A stretch of 64,000 bases of DNA from Bradyrhizobium sp. BTAi1 (lineage in GTDB: Bacteria > Pseudomonadota > Alphaproteobacteria > Rhizobiales > Xanthobacteraceae), in contig NC_009485.1 of assembly GCF_000015165.1 (NCBI RefSeq), forward strand, positions 1,342,001 through 1,406,000, read 5' to 3'. Shown one piece after another: positions 15,607 through 26,846 of the stretch; the first letter of the stretch is position 1, and each line of letters opens with the position of its first letter. The notes under the pieces are model-generated. The model was not told the origin of the DNA. It ran no database searches and saw only the letters and a program-made list of their open reading frames with translations. The translations under genes and the position numbers were made by a program.

Positions 15607-17884
15607 CCGTGATGCTGGCTCCGACCGATCCGCGGAGCTTGGAACGGAGTTCTTCGGCCACCTGATGAGCATCGCTGCCGTCGCGGATGATCTGCGGCCG
15701 GATGAAGATGATCAGCTCGGTCCGGGTGCCCTTCTTGTCCTGATGCGAGAACGTGTCGCCCAGGATCGGGATCTCGTCGAAGCCGGGAATGCCGTTGCGG
15801 TTGCCGTTCTGCTGCTCGCTGATCAGGCCCGCCAGCAGCACGGTCTGGCCGTTGGCGACCGAGATCGCGCTCTTGACCTTGCGCTGTGACACCGTCGGCG
15901 TCAGGCTCGCGGCGCTCTGCGCGGCGACGTTGCTGATCTCCTGCTCGACCTCCAGCCGGACATTGCCATTGGCGGCGATCCGCGGCACGACACGCAGGAT
16001 GATGCCGGTGTTGCGATAGTCGATGGTGTTCACGACTGTGTTGCTGGACGACAGCACCGTCGCGCTGCCGGTCGAGACCGGCACGACATCGCCGACCTGC
16101 AGGGTGGCCGTCTGATTGTTGATCACGACCAGCGACGGGTTCGAGAGCACCTTCACGCTGGTCACCGTATGCAGCGCATCGAGGATCATGTTGGGTGACG
16201 CCTCGTGCCCGATCAGGAAGTTGAAGCCGGGCAGCGCGCGGTTGATCAGCGCCGAGGTCGCGGCCGCGGTCGTCGCCGTCGCCACCGAGGTCGTCTGGGT
16301 ATTGGTGATCGAGCCCTTGTCGGTGCCGAGACCGAGCACCTTGCTCGACAGATAAGCCTGCACGCCGTAGGACAATTCGTTGGTCAGCGTCACCTCGGCG
16401 ATGGTCGCGTCGATGCCGACCTGCAGCACCGGCTGGTCGAGCTGCTGCAGCGTGCTGGAGATGGTGCGATAGCTCTCGCGATCAGCATAGATCAGCAGCG
16501 AATTGTTGACGGTATCCGGCGTGATGCGGACGTTCGGCATCAGCGCCTGGCCGCCGCTGCCGCCGGAGCGCGGTTCCAGCCCGCTCGCCGACGGCGTGCT
16601 GCTGGACGCCGATGACGCGCTTGAGGACTGCATCCCGGACAGGCCGCCGGCGCCTTGCAGCCGGCTCGATGTCGTCGCACCGCCGTTGGCTGATCCGGCT
16701 GCGTTGGTGTTGAAGGACAGCCGATCGGCAACCGATGTCGTCGTCCCATCCGAGCCGGGCGCCGCCTGATTGTCGGTGCTGTCGGTGGACGAGGAGCTGG
16801 CGCCGCCGAACATGTCGGTGAGCACCTTCGCGAGCTGGCGCGCATCGCCGTAGCGGATGCGATAGACGTGGACGCTGGTGCGCCCGGAATCGGCCTGGTC
16901 GAGCCGGCGGATCCAGGTCGCCGCGGTCTGCAGCAGCGCCGGCTTGCGCGTCACCACCATGATGGCGTTGAGCCGGCTGACGACCTGCAGCTTCACCAGA
17001 TTCTGGCTCAGCCCGTTCTCGCCGGTGTCCATGATCTTTTCGAGCTCGGCGACGAGCGGCTCGGGCGCCGAATTGCTGACCGGAAAGACGCCGACCGACT
17101 GGCCGCGCATCCAATCGACGTCGAAGCTCAGCGCGGTCTCGATCGCCGAGCGCCGCTCGGCGCCGGTGCCCTGGATGAGCAGCAGGTTCCGCGTGGAGTC
17201 GGCGCGCACGCTGCCGGCGCGGGTTGCGAAGCTGTCCATCAGCTTGAGGATCGTCTGCGCGCCGACATATTGCAGCGGCACCACCGACACGCCGTAGCCG
17301 GGCTCGGCGCGACCGGCTTCGCCGTCGACGCGGCCGGCCCCGATGGCATCGCCGAGCGGCGTCAGCTTGTAGCCGCCGCCCTCGCGGACCAGCACGACGC
17401 CTGACAGGCGCAGCGCACTTTCCAGCACGAACAGAATGTCGGATTTCGGCACCGGCCGCGCGGAGACCAGGCTCACGCTGCCCTGGACGCGCGGATCGAT
17501 CGAATAGCCGGCGCCGAGAATGTCGCCGATCACGACCTTCGCGACCAGCGCGATCGGCGTGTTCTCGAAATTGAGATCGTAGCCCTTGCCATCGGCCGCC
17601 GGCTGCGGCCTGACCTCGGCGACCTCCTGAACCACCGTCCCCTGATAGGTCCGCGCGCTCGCGCGTTCGACCTCGGGGCGGCTCTGGAGCGACCCGACCG
17701 GCCGCTCATCGCGTGGCAAGATATCGAGCGAGCGGACCTTGTCGATCACGTCGACATCCGCCGGCGCGCTGGCCTGAGAATTCAGCGTCGCCATGTTGCA
17801 GGAGGCGAGCAGGACGGTGCCTGCGAGCAGCAAACCATGCCGGACAACCGCAGCGGACTGGCTTCGATTGCCGATGCAAAACAT
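15578..17884 (-). CDS. gspD: Type II secretion secretin GspD with lipobox
   Basis: 768-residue outer-membrane channel of the T2SS. N-domains are at about 90-360 and the secretin domain at about 470-740 (Q-V-G-D-V-V-P-V-S-T-G and the terminal V-L-L-A-G-L-I-S-E-Q). A Ser/Gly-rich low-complexity segment lies near 365-450. The N-terminus has a hydrophobic stretch ending L-L-A-S-C, which fits a lipoprotein signal; the protein may be acylated at that Cys. No pilotin gene is visible nearby. It is transcribed away from gspE across a 253-base intergenic region and followed by the Sel1 gene. Confidence 0.95.
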   Translation of the reverse strand: MFCIGNRSQSAAVVRHGLLLAGTVLLASCNMATLNSQASAPADVDVIDKVRSLDILPRDERPVGSLQSRPEVERASARTYQGTVVQEVAEVRPQPAADGKGYDLNFENTPIALVAKVVIGDILGAGYSIDPRVQGSVSLVSARPVPKSDILFVLESALRLSGVVLVREGGGYKLTPLGDAIGAGRVDGEAGRAEPGYGVSVVPLQYVGAQTILKLMDSFATRAGSVRADSTRNLLLIQGTGAERRSAIETALSFDVDWMRGQSVGVFPVSNSAPEPLVAELEKIMDTGENGLSQNLVKLQVVSRLNAIMVVTRKPALLQTAATWIRRLDQADSGRTSVHVYRIRYGDARQLAKVLTDMFGGASSSSTDSTDNQAAPGSDGTTTSVADRLSFNTNAAGSANGGATTSSRLQGAGGLSGMQSSSASSASSSTPSASGLEPRSGGSGGQALMPNVRITPDTVNNSLLIYADRESYRTISSTLQQLDQPVLQVGIDATIAEVTLTNELSYGVQAYLSSKVLGLGTDKGSITNTQTTSVATATTAAATSALINRALPGFNFLIGHEASPNMILDALHTVTSVKVLSNPSLVVINNQTATLQVGDVVPVSTGSATVLSSSNTVVNTIDYRNTGIILRVVPRIAANGNVRLEVEQEISNVAAQSAASLTPTVSQRKVKSAISVANGQTVLLAGLISEQQNGNRNGIPGFDEIPILGDTFSHQDKKGTRTELIIFIRPQIIRDGSDAHQVAEELRSKLRGSVGASITDDLRVRTTR

Positions 17885-18137
17885 GGACTTGCCGACCTAC
17901 TCATGTGGACTGGCCGCAACATGATGCTGCTGCGGGAGACTGTGCGGCCTGCATAGCGGTCCAATGTGACACTTATGTATATTTGGCGGGAGCTGTGGAG
18001 TTTTGCGCAACTTGTGTGTCGGAAATGTCGGCACGCTCCGCATTCGTACAACCGTCATGTTCGCGATCAATAACAGCGGCAGCCATTTGTAGTGTGCCGA
18101 GACGACATGCCGGCACGGGCGCTCCCCGGATCTCGCC

Positions 18138-19787
<1,650 letters not shown>

Positions 19788-19795
19788 GGTGGACC

Positions 19796-21007
19796 GTGCC
19801 AAGCTACCGCTATCGCGCATTGACACAGTCCGGCGAGATCGTCGTGGGATCCCTCGTGGCGCCGTCGCGCAGCGAGGTCGAACGGCGCATCTCATATCTT
19901 CAGCTGCTGCCGATCGAGACGATCGAGGAGAAGACGTCGGGCTCGGGGGCCGCGTCCGGGTTCGCCTTCGGCGCGCCGTCAGCCGCCGAAGTCACCACCT
20001 TCACGCGCGATCTGGCGCTGCTTCTCAAGGCGGGCGCGCGGCTCGACGATGCGCTGGAGCTGCTGTCGGGCGACTCGGAGGTCGGGCGCCTGCGCCCTGT
20101 GGTGGCTCGTCTGCGAACGGCCATCATGGCCGGTGAGAGCTTCGCCGACGCCGCGGCCGCGCAGCCGCGCCTGTTCTCACCGATGTATGTCGCGCTGATG
20201 CGCGTGGGCGAAGCCTCGGGCACGCTCGATCATGTGCTGACGGCGCTCGCCGGCGAACGCGAGCGCTCCGAGGCGACGCGGCGCAAGCTCACCGACGCGA
20301 TGCAGTACCCCGCTTTCGTCTTTCTCGCGGCGATCGGCGTGATGCTGTTCTTCCTCGTGGCCGTGCTGCCGAATTTCTCGGCGGTGCTGCGCGATTTCGG
20401 CGGTCGCGCCGATACGGCGCTCGGCTTCTTCATGTCGCTGTCCGACATCGTGCGGGCCAATGCGGCGGCCATCACGCTCGGCTGCGCGATGCTGATCGCT
20501 GCCGTCTGGTGGCTGCTGCGCCAGCCTGCGGTCCGCGCTGCACTGACCAGCGCGCTGGCGGTGATCCCCGGCATCGGCGACATCCTGATGTTCTATCGGA
20601 CCAGCCTGTTCTGCCGCAATCTCGGCCTGCTGCTCGGCTGCGGCGTCACGCTCAGCGCGGCATTGCGTATTCTGGTCGACGTGATGGCGGTGACGTCGTC
20701 ACGAGCGCCGTGGTCGGCCGCCGCGGACCGCGTGCGCCATGGCGGCAAGCTGTCCCAGGCGCTGTCCGCCGACAACATGCTGCCGCCGATGGCGCTGCGC
20801 ATGCTGCGCCTCGGTGAGGAGACCGGCCAGTTGCCGACGCTCTCGACCCGCATCGCCGAGTTCTATGAATCCAAGCTGCAGCGTGGGCTTGACCGTGTCG
20901 TCGGTATCGTCGGTCCTGCCGCGATCCTGCTGATCAGCGTCGTCGTCGGCGGCTTGATCGTCTCGATCATGACGGCGCTGCTCTCCGTCACGCAACTCGT
21001 CGGCTGA
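19796..21007 (+). CDS. gspF: T2SS inner-membrane platform protein GspF
   Basis: 403 residues from a GTG at 19796, eight bases after gspE; the first residues P-S-Y-R-Y-R-A-L-T-Q-S-G-E match the family N-terminus, which decides the start. Two T2SSF domains with three membrane segments are visible (one near 170-200, one near 220-240, one at the C-terminus, I-L-L-I-S-V-V-V-G-G-L-I-V). GspF anchors GspE and the pseudopilus base. Confidence 0.95.
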   Translation: MPSYRYRALTQSGEIVVGSLVAPSRSEVERRISYLQLLPIETIEEKTSGSGAASGFAFGAPSAAEVTTFTRDLALLLKAGARLDDALELLSGDSEVGRLRPVVARLRTAIMAGESFADAAAAQPRLFSPMYVALMRVGEASGTLDHVLTALAGERERSEATRRKLTDAMQYPAFVFLAAIGVMLFFLVAVLPNFSAVLRDFGGRADTALGFFMSLSDIVRANAAAITLGCAMLIAAVWWLLRQPAVRAALTSALAVIPGIGDILMFYRTSLFCRNLGLLLGCGVTLSAALRILVDVMAVTSSRAPWSAAADRVRHGGKLSQALSADNMLPPMALRMLRLGEETGQLPTLSTRIAEFYESKLQRGLDRVVGIVGPAAILLISVVVGGLIVSIMTALLSVTQLVG

Positions 21008-21027
21008 CTTGTATCAAGGAGAATGAC

Positions 21028-21504
21028 ATGAGCTCGAACGTGCAGGCCCAGCGGGTCAGAAGGTCCGGACGCGAGAATGAGCGCGGCTTCACGCTGGTCG
21101 AGATGCTGGTGGTGATCACCATCATCGGACTGATCATGGGGCTGATCGGTCCGCGTGTTCTGAACTATCTCAGCGAATCCAAGACCAAGGCGGCGCGGAT
21201 TCAACTGCAGAGCTTCTCGGCGGCGCTCGATCTGTTCTATCTGGATGTCGGCCGCTATCCCTCGACCTCGGAGGGTCTTGCGGCATTGGCGCAGCGGCCG
21301 CCGGGGCTGGGCACCTGGAACGGTCCCTATCTCAAGGGCGGAGCGGTGCCGAAGGATCCGTGGAATACGGCCTATGTCTACCGCGCGCCGGGCGATCATG
21401 GGCCGTTCGACATTCTGTCCTATGGTGCGGACGGCCAGGAGGGCGGCAGCGGCACCGCCGCCGACATCGTGCTGGGAACGCAGACGAGCGCGCGAAGTGA
21501 GTGA
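21028..21504 (+). CDS. gspG: Major pseudopilin GspG
   Basis: 158 residues. The prepilin cleavage/methylation motif is R-G-F-T-L-V-E-M-L-V-V after a 20-residue basic leader, with Glu at +5. The C-terminal half has the GspG calcium-loop region (Y-P-S-T-S-E-G-L-A-A-L, then K-D-P-W-N-T-A-Y and the ending around D-I-L-S-Y-G-A-D-G). A strong AAGGAG precedes the ATG. Forms the pseudopilus shaft. Confidence 0.96.
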   Translation: MSSNVQAQRVRRSGRENERGFTLVEMLVVITIIGLIMGLIGPRVLNYLSESKTKAARIQLQSFSAALDLFYLDVGRYPSTSEGLAALAQRPPGLGTWNGPYLKGGAVPKDPWNTAYVYRAPGDHGPFDILSYGADGQEGGSGTAADIVLGTQTSARSE

Positions 21505-21961
21505 CGACAGCCAACGCGGATTTACCCTGCTCGAGATGGTCTGCGTGCTCGCGATCGTCGCGCTGCTGGCGTCCGTCGCATGGCCCTATCTGCCGCGGCA
21601 GACGTCGCGGCCGCGGTTGCAGGCCTACGCGCTGCAGGCGGTGACGCTGCTGAAATCCGATCGCGCCGCTTCGATGCGCAACGGCCTGCGGGTCGATACG
21701 CGGCTGGACACGTCGCGCCGGCTGATCAGCTCCGGCAGCGGCGGTGCGGCGCTGAAGCTGCCGGACGACGTCGGTTTCCAGGCGACCTTGCCGCGCAGTT
21801 GCCAGCAGCGGCCGGTGATGGCGACGATCAGTTTCTTCCCCGATGGCCTGTCCTGCGGTGGAGCGATCACCTTGTCCCGCGCCGATCTGAGCCTCGAGAT
21901 CCGGGTGAACTGGCTGACGGGGAGGATCGACATTGTCTCGCGCGCGCTCGCCAATGGCTGA
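21497..21961 (+). CDS. gspH: Minor pseudopilin GspH
   Basis: 154 residues from a GTG at 21497 that overlaps gspG by eight bases. A very short leader precedes R-G-F-T-L-L-E-M-V-C-V-L, the prepilin motif with Glu at +5. The GTG is favoured over upstream starts, which would lie within gspG and push the motif far inside the protein. Confidence 0.93.
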   Translation: MSDDSQRGFTLLEMVCVLAIVALLASVAWPYLPRQTSRPRLQAYALQAVTLLKSDRAASMRNGLRVDTRLDTSRRLISSGSGGAALKLPDDVGFQATLPRSCQQRPVMATISFFPDGLSCGGAITLSRADLSLEIRVNWLTGRIDIVSRALANG

Positions 21962-22343
21962 TCACGACCAGGCCGGCTTTACGCTGATCGAGGTGCTCGT
22001 CGCGCTCGCCGTCGTCAGCGTGTCGATCGTCGCCATCGGCGCGGTCGTTGCACGCAATGCCTACGCCGTCCGCAGATTCGAGCAGCATGTCACGCTGGTC
22101 AGCGATACGCGGCTGGCGCTGACGACGGCATTGGCGGATCGCGGCCGGCTGCAGCCCGGCGTCCTCGATCAGCGTTCCGGGACAGGCTCGGTGGTGCTGA
22201 GGATCAATCCGCTCGGCGGCGATTGGGAGCAGCCCACCGGACAGCAGGGCTGGGTTCCCGAAGCCGTGACGATGCGTGTGAGGACCGGCTCCGGCGCCGT
22301 TGCCGAGGTGCAGACGGTCCGGCTCGTGCGGATGGCCCGCTGA
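21954..22343 (+). CDS. gspI: Minor pseudopilin GspI
   Basis: 129 residues; ATG at 21954 overlaps the gspH end by eight bases. Prepilin motif A-G-F-T-L-I-E-V-L-V-A-L after seven leader residues, with Glu at +5. Predicted tip-complex component with GspJ and GspK. Confidence 0.94.
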   Translation: MADHDQAGFTLIEVLVALAVVSVSIVAIGAVVARNAYAVRRFEQHVTLVSDTRLALTTALADRGRLQPGVLDQRSGTGSVVLRINPLGGDWEQPTGQQGWVPEAVTMRVRTGSGAVAEVQTVRLVRMAR

Positions 22344-23080
22344 TGAGCGTCAGAGCCAACCAGGGACATCAGGCGGGGTTCGCGTTGATCGAGGCCCTCG
22401 GCGCGCTGGCGATTGCCGGCATCGTGCTGTCGGCGCTGCTGGCTGTCACGTCGCAATGGCTACCGGCCTGGAAGCGCGGGCTGGACCGCGTGCAACGCGC
22501 CGAGATGGTTGCTGCCGCGCTGCGCCGGGTTGGCGATGATTTCGCCGCGGCTCAATTTGTGGCGCCCAATCGCGAACAGAAGGGGCCGTTGTTCATCGGG
22601 CAGGAATTCTCCGCCACGTTTGTTCGGTCCGAGATGGGTCCCAACGCCGGGCACGGTCTTGATGTCGTGCGCATCGGCGAGGAGGGGGACAGGAACGGCC
22701 GGGCTTTGCTGCGCGCACGCGCCGCGTTCGAGCCCATTCCGCTCGGGCAAGCCGTCGCGGCGTATTTCCGCTTCCGCGATCCGGTGACGCTGTTGTCCGC
22801 TCCGTTCCGGATGTCGTTCGCCTATGCCGACCGGACGATGGCCTGGACGCCGGAATGGCATGATGCGAGCAAATTGCCGTTCGCGGTGCGCATGACGGTC
22901 TATGACGAGAGTCGCGGCGGGGGACCGGTGCTGGTCAGCGCTGTCCATATTCAGGTCGACACGCCGGGCGGCGGCTTTGCGGCGTCAGGAGCCGGCGGCA
23001 GCTCCAACAACCAGCCCCCGGCTGCGGCCCAGCCGCAGCAGCAGCCCGACAACACCAACAACGACGGGCTGATCGACTGA
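22343..23080 (+). CDS. gspJ: Minor pseudopilin GspJ
   Basis: 245 residues; TGATG overlap with gspI fixes the start. Prepilin motif A-G-F-A-L-I-E-A-L-G-A-L. The C-terminus ends in a Gly/Ser/Pro/Gln-rich tail of about 40 residues not needed for the fold. Tip-complex subunit. Confidence 0.92.
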   Translation: MSVRANQGHQAGFALIEALGALAIAGIVLSALLAVTSQWLPAWKRGLDRVQRAEMVAAALRRVGDDFAAAQFVAPNREQKGPLFIGQEFSATFVRSEMGPNAGHGLDVVRIGEEGDRNGRALLRARAAFEPIPLGQAVAAYFRFRDPVTLLSAPFRMSFAYADRTMAWTPEWHDASKLPFAVRMTVYDESRGGGPVLVSAVHIQVDTPGGGFAASGAGGSSNNQPPAAAQPQQQPDNTNNDGLID

Positions 23081-24024
23081 TGCGCAGGCGGATTTCCAGC
23101 GATCGGCTCGCCTGCGGGCGCGGCGCACAGGATGGTTTCATCCTCATCGCCGTGCTGTGGATGCTTGCCGCCCTCGCGGCGCTCGTCGTGATCGTCTCGC
23201 AGCAATTGGGAAGCTCGGCGCGCTTGTTGCGACTCGAGGACGGGGTCGTCCAGGCCGATGCGTTGGCGTCGGCGGCGATCGAATTGTCAGCCTATCGCCT
23301 GATGCTCTCCAAGGAAGAGGAGCGGCCGAGGCAGGGCAGCTTCCGGCTCGCGCTCGCGGGCAACGACATCGCGGTGTCGTTCGTGAGCGAAGCTGCGCGG
23401 ATCGACCTGAACACGGCGCCGGTCGAGATGCTCGAAGCCCTGTTTGTGACGGTCGGCACCGAGCGGGACGCCGCGAAGGATTTTGCCGAGCGCGTCGTCG
23501 CGTGGCGCTCGAAGCCGTCCGATGCGGCCAAGGCGCAGGCCGAGGAGGCGCGCTATGCGGCGGCCGGGCTTGCTCGCATGCCGCGGCTGGCGCCCTTTGC
23601 CCATGTCAGCGAGCTCGCTTTGGTTCTCGGCATTCCCGCCGCGCTGGTCGAGCGCACGCTGCCATTCATCACCGTCTTCAATGGCTCTCCAGGGATCGAT
23701 CCGACGATCGCCCCGCCGGAGGTGGTGGCCGCGTTGCCCGGAATGACACCGCTGATCCTGAAGGACTTCCTTAATGCGCGGGCATCGCTGATGCAGGATG
23801 CCGATGCCCTCACCAAGACGCTCGGGCCGGCGGCCAAGGACGCCGCCAAGGGCAAGAGCAAGGCCTATCGGCTCAGCATCCTGGTCGAACCGGCCGGCGG
23901 GCTGCGGCATGCCGCGACCGCTGTCATCATTCCGGGCGAAGGTGAGGAGCCCTATCGGCTGCTCGCACGGCAGGACGCAGGACCGCAACCGAGAGGCGCG
24001 CGACAGGCGCGGCTGACGCCATGA
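23080..24024 (+). CDS. gspK: Minor pseudopilin GspK
   Basis: 314 residues. The N-terminal motif reads D-G-F-I-L-I-A-V-L-W-M-L, so position +5 is Ala instead of Glu; loss of Glu+5 is the hallmark of GspK, which caps the pseudopilus. The large soluble domain includes the helical insert I-D-L-N-T-A-P-V-E-M-L-E. The start overlaps the gspJ stop by one base. Confidence 0.94.
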   Translation: MRRRISSDRLACGRGAQDGFILIAVLWMLAALAALVVIVSQQLGSSARLLRLEDGVVQADALASAAIELSAYRLMLSKEEERPRQGSFRLALAGNDIAVSFVSEAARIDLNTAPVEMLEALFVTVGTERDAAKDFAERVVAWRSKPSDAAKAQAEEARYAAAGLARMPRLAPFAHVSELALVLGIPAALVERTLPFITVFNGSPGIDPTIAPPEVVAALPGMTPLILKDFLNARASLMQDADALTKTLGPAAKDAAKGKSKAYRLSILVEPAGGLRHAATAVIIPGEGEEPYRLLARQDAGPQPRGARQARLTP

Positions 24025-25094
24025 AGCTGACAGAGACGATCGAGCAAGGATTGACGGCGTGGACGGCGAGCGTGGCCCTCGCGGTCGAGGCGGTCGCCGA
24101 CCGGCAGCTCAGCAGGGGACGGGTCGTCGTCGAGTATCATCGGCTGGACCATGTGGTCCTGACGCTGCAGGCGCCGTCGCGGGGAAAGCCGGCCTTGCCG
24201 CCCGCTGCGATCAATCTCGCAGCGGCGGCACCGCGCCCTGCGCTCTCGCCGGAGTGGTTGCGGGCGCTCCGCGGCTGCGCGCTCGAGGTCCATGTCGCCG
24301 CTGGCAACCTGCTGGTTCGTCCGCTCGACTTTCCCAAGCAGGCGGAGCCATTTCTGGACGGGATGATCCGGACGCAGATCGCAAGGTTGACGCCGTGGAC
24401 GATCGATCAGGTCGTCTTCGGCTTCGGCACGGCGCCGGCGGCCGCAAATGATCGGATCGCGGTGACGCTGATTGCCGCGCCGCGCGCATTGATCCAGCCG
24501 CTGCTGGCTTTCGCGGCGGAGATCGGCGCGGCCAAGATCGCGGTGGTCGCGGAGGATGATGCAGGCGACGGTGCGCCGATCCAGATCTACAAGGCGTCGC
24601 TGCGCTCTGCGCTCGGAGGCGGCCGTGATCTTGGACGCGTGCTCAAGATCGGCTGGCTCTCGGTCGCCGCGGCCACAGCCGTGCTGCTGATCGCCACCAC
24701 CTTCGCGGGGGGATATCTCGATGGTGAGCTCGATGATGCCCAGGCCCAAATGGCACGGCTGCGCGCCGCTCTGCGGCCTGCGATCGGAAGCGCAGCCGCC
24801 GACGGACTGCTCGCCAAGCGCAAGCAGACCAGCCCGGCCAGCGTGATTGTGCTCGAGACGCTGTCCAAGATCCTGCCGGACGACACCTACGTTCTCGAAA
24901 TGCATGTCGAGAACGATCGCCTGCAGATTTCAGGCATGACCCAGGATGCGCCGGCCTTGATCCGGCTGATCGAGCAGTCGCCGCAATTCAGCCGAGCCAC
25001 CTTCTACGCGCCGACGACCCGGACGGCGGGAGAAGCCGGCGAGCGCTTCCACATCGAGGCACGCATCAACCCTTATTTCGGAGATCGGGCATGA
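24021..25094 (+). CDS. gspL: T2SS protein GspL (PilN-like)
   Basis: 357 residues; ATGA overlap with gspK. A cytoplasmic actin-like domain covers about 1-200, one membrane segment lies near 210-232 (L-S-V-A-A-A-T-A-V-L-L-I-A), and a periplasmic ferredoxin-like domain follows (L-P-D-D-T-Y-V-L-E-M-H-V-E). Links GspE to the inner-membrane platform. Confidence 0.9.
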   Translation: MKLTETIEQGLTAWTASVALAVEAVADRQLSRGRVVVEYHRLDHVVLTLQAPSRGKPALPPAAINLAAAAPRPALSPEWLRALRGCALEVHVAAGNLLVRPLDFPKQAEPFLDGMIRTQIARLTPWTIDQVVFGFGTAPAAANDRIAVTLIAAPRALIQPLLAFAAEIGAAKIAVVAEDDAGDGAPIQIYKASLRSALGGGRDLGRVLKIGWLSVAAATAVLLIATTFAGGYLDGELDDAQAQMARLRAALRPAIGSAAADGLLAKRKQTSPASVIVLETLSKILPDDTYVLEMHVENDRLQISGMTQDAPALIRLIEQSPQFSRATFYAPTTRTAGEAGERFHIEARINPYFGDRA

Positions 25095-25654
25095 ACTGGA
25101 CGGCACCGCTGCGCCGGATCTTCCTGGCCTCGCCGGCCACGGCCGCGATCCTCTATGCTATCAGCCTGGTCGCGCTGCTCTGGGTCGGCGCTGCCGCCGT
25201 CGTCGATCTGCTCGCCAAGCGTGAGCAGCTCAATGATAATTACGCCCAGCTGGCGCAGTTTGCGGGACGCAAGCGGCCGGGCAGCACCGCGGATGCTGGC
25301 ACCGGCGTGTCGCCCGGCGGATCCGTGTTCGTCGAGGGGCGGACGGTCACCATTGCCGGCGCGGCGCTGGTCCAACGCCTCACCGAGGCGGTCACCAAGG
25401 TCGGCGGCAGCGTACTGTCGACGCAGGTCGACCTGCCGGCGGCGCGCGCGAGCACGAGCGCCATCAGCGTGGTCGCCAGTTGCGAGCTAGAACAGCCGGC
25501 GCTGCAACAACTGCTCTATGACATCGAAGCCGGATTGCCGTTCCTGTTCGTTGATCAGCTGCATGTGCAGCAGCCGCTCGCGGCCGCGGCCAGCGAGAGC
25601 GGACGGCTGCGGGTGCTCGTGACCGTGTCCGGCCAATGGCAAGGAAAATCGTGA
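25091..25654 (+). CDS. gspM: T2SS protein GspM (PilO-like)
   Basis: 187 residues; ATGA overlap with gspL. Short cytoplasmic N-terminus, one membrane segment at about 17-37, then a periplasmic coiled segment and ferredoxin-like domain. Partner of GspL by position and topology. Confidence 0.88.
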   Translation: MNWTAPLRRIFLASPATAAILYAISLVALLWVGAAAVVDLLAKREQLNDNYAQLAQFAGRKRPGSTADAGTGVSPGGSVFVEGRTVTIAGAALVQRLTEAVTKVGGSVLSTQVDLPAARASTSAISVVASCELEQPALQQLLYDIEAGLPFLFVDQLHVQQPLAAAASESGRLRVLVTVSGQWQGKS

Positions 25655-26292
25655 TGCGCGCGCCGGTCAGCTCTCTCGCCGTTGCCTTGGCCGTTGCGTG
25701 CCTGGCCGTCGGCTGTCTTGGCGATGCGTGGGGCGATGAAGCGGAAGGTCTCGAACCGACTGCAGCGTTGAACGCTGCCCCCATCGACGGCCATGTCGGA
25801 CAGGCGGCCGCCGATCCGGAGCGCGCCGCCGTGGCACCGCAAGCGATCTCGGCGGCGACGAGCGCCAATCCGCTGTGGGAGGTTCCGATCGGTGCGCTGC
25901 CGGCGACGCGTGAGCGGCCGATCTTCTCGGCTTCGCGCCGGCCGCCTCCACAGGTCGCCGCGCCGGTGATGGTCATGCGCGCGGCGCCGCCGCCTCCGCC
26001 GCCGGAGCCGGAACGGCCGAACCTGCAGCTCGTTGGCACGGTGATCGGCGACGAGGAAAGCTTTGGCATCTTCGTCGATCCATCCTCGCAACTACCGCTG
26101 CGCCTGCGGATCGGGGCTGCGCATGAAGGGTGGCGGCTCGAGGCGCTGAAGCCGCGCGAGGCCGTCCTGCGGAAGGATGGTGAAACGGTGATCCTGCCGA
26201 TGCCGCAACTGGGACAGAGCGCAGACGACGACAGCGATCCGGTCCCTGCGCCGCCATCGGCGCGCGCGCGCATGGCGCGGCGGTCGCGCTGA
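25654..26292 (+). CDS. gspN: T2SS GspN/GspC-like periplasmic protein
   Basis: 212 residues from the ATG in the TGATG junction with gspM. The hydrophobic N-terminus is followed by a Pro/Ala-rich stretch, then the segment E-R-P-I-F-S-A-S-R-R-P and an HR-like domain (L-Q-L-V-G-T-V-I-G through W-R-L-E-A-L-K-P-R-E-A). This is the region of GspC/PilP that contacts the secretin. No PDZ domain follows. No separate gspC is present, so this protein probably replaces it. Confidence 0.8.
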   Translation: MRAPVSSLAVALAVACLAVGCLGDAWGDEAEGLEPTAALNAAPIDGHVGQAAADPERAAVAPQAISAATSANPLWEVPIGALPATRERPIFSASRRPPPQVAAPVMVMRAAPPPPPPEPERPNLQLVGTVIGDEESFGIFVDPSSQLPLRLRIGAAHEGWRLEALKPREAVLRKDGETVILPMPQLGQSADDDSDPVPAPPSARARMARRSR

Positions 26293-26306
26293 GCTGTCTT
26301 CGGCCT

Positions 26307-26798
26307 CTACGCCGGAAGTACCAGGTCGCTGCCGATGGCCTGCAGCACGAGCACGGCGAGAAGCCCGATGACGAGAAAGGGGCCGAACGGCAGCGCGGTC
26401 TGGCCGGTCAAGCGCCGCCCCATGACGAAGAGAACGAGCACGCCCGCAAGCGCCGTCATCGTCGCGACCAGGAGCAGGATCGGCAGGCCGGAGAGGCCGG
26501 TCCAAAGCGTTGCGGCCATCAGAAATTTGACATCACCGAGACCCAATCCCTGCCGACCGCGGACCATCGCATACAGCCGCCGTAGCAGCAGCAGGACAAT
26601 GCCCACGGCGAGAGCCGCGGCGGCGCCCCACAGCGCCGATGATGGATCATCGCCCGCCGCCATTCGAACCAGCCCGCTGATGGCGATGATTGCATTCATC
26701 CAGTCGGGCAGCAGGCCGCTGCGCAGATCGGTCCAGATCAGGCCGGCGCAGGTCGGAAGCAGCGCGGCGATGCAAAGAATGTCGATGGCGCTGGTCAA
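26307..26798 (-). CDS. gspO: Prepilin peptidase GspO/CpaA-type (A24 family)
   Basis: 163-residue polytopic aspartic peptidase that cleaves the pseudopilin leaders. Catalytic Asp residues are in W-T-D-L-R-S-G and L-G-L-G-D-V-K-F-L; F-G-P-F-L-V follows near the end. It lacks the N-terminal methylase/zinc domain of full PilD. The start appears to be TTG at 26798, since no in-frame ATG precedes the first Asp motif. Converges on gspN with a 14-base gap. Confidence 0.9.
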   Translation of the reverse strand: MTSAIDILCIAALLPTCAGLIWTDLRSGLLPDWMNAIIAISGLVRMAAGDDPSSALWGAAAALAVGIVLLLLRRLYAMVRGRQGLGLGDVKFLMAATLWTGLSGLPILLLVATMTALAGVLVLFVMGRRLTGQTALPFGPFLVIGLLAVLVLQAIGSDLVLPA

Positions 26799-26846
26799 GA
26801 GGTCCCGGCGGAATTCACGGCTGCGAAGGCGGCAGCATAGACGTGC

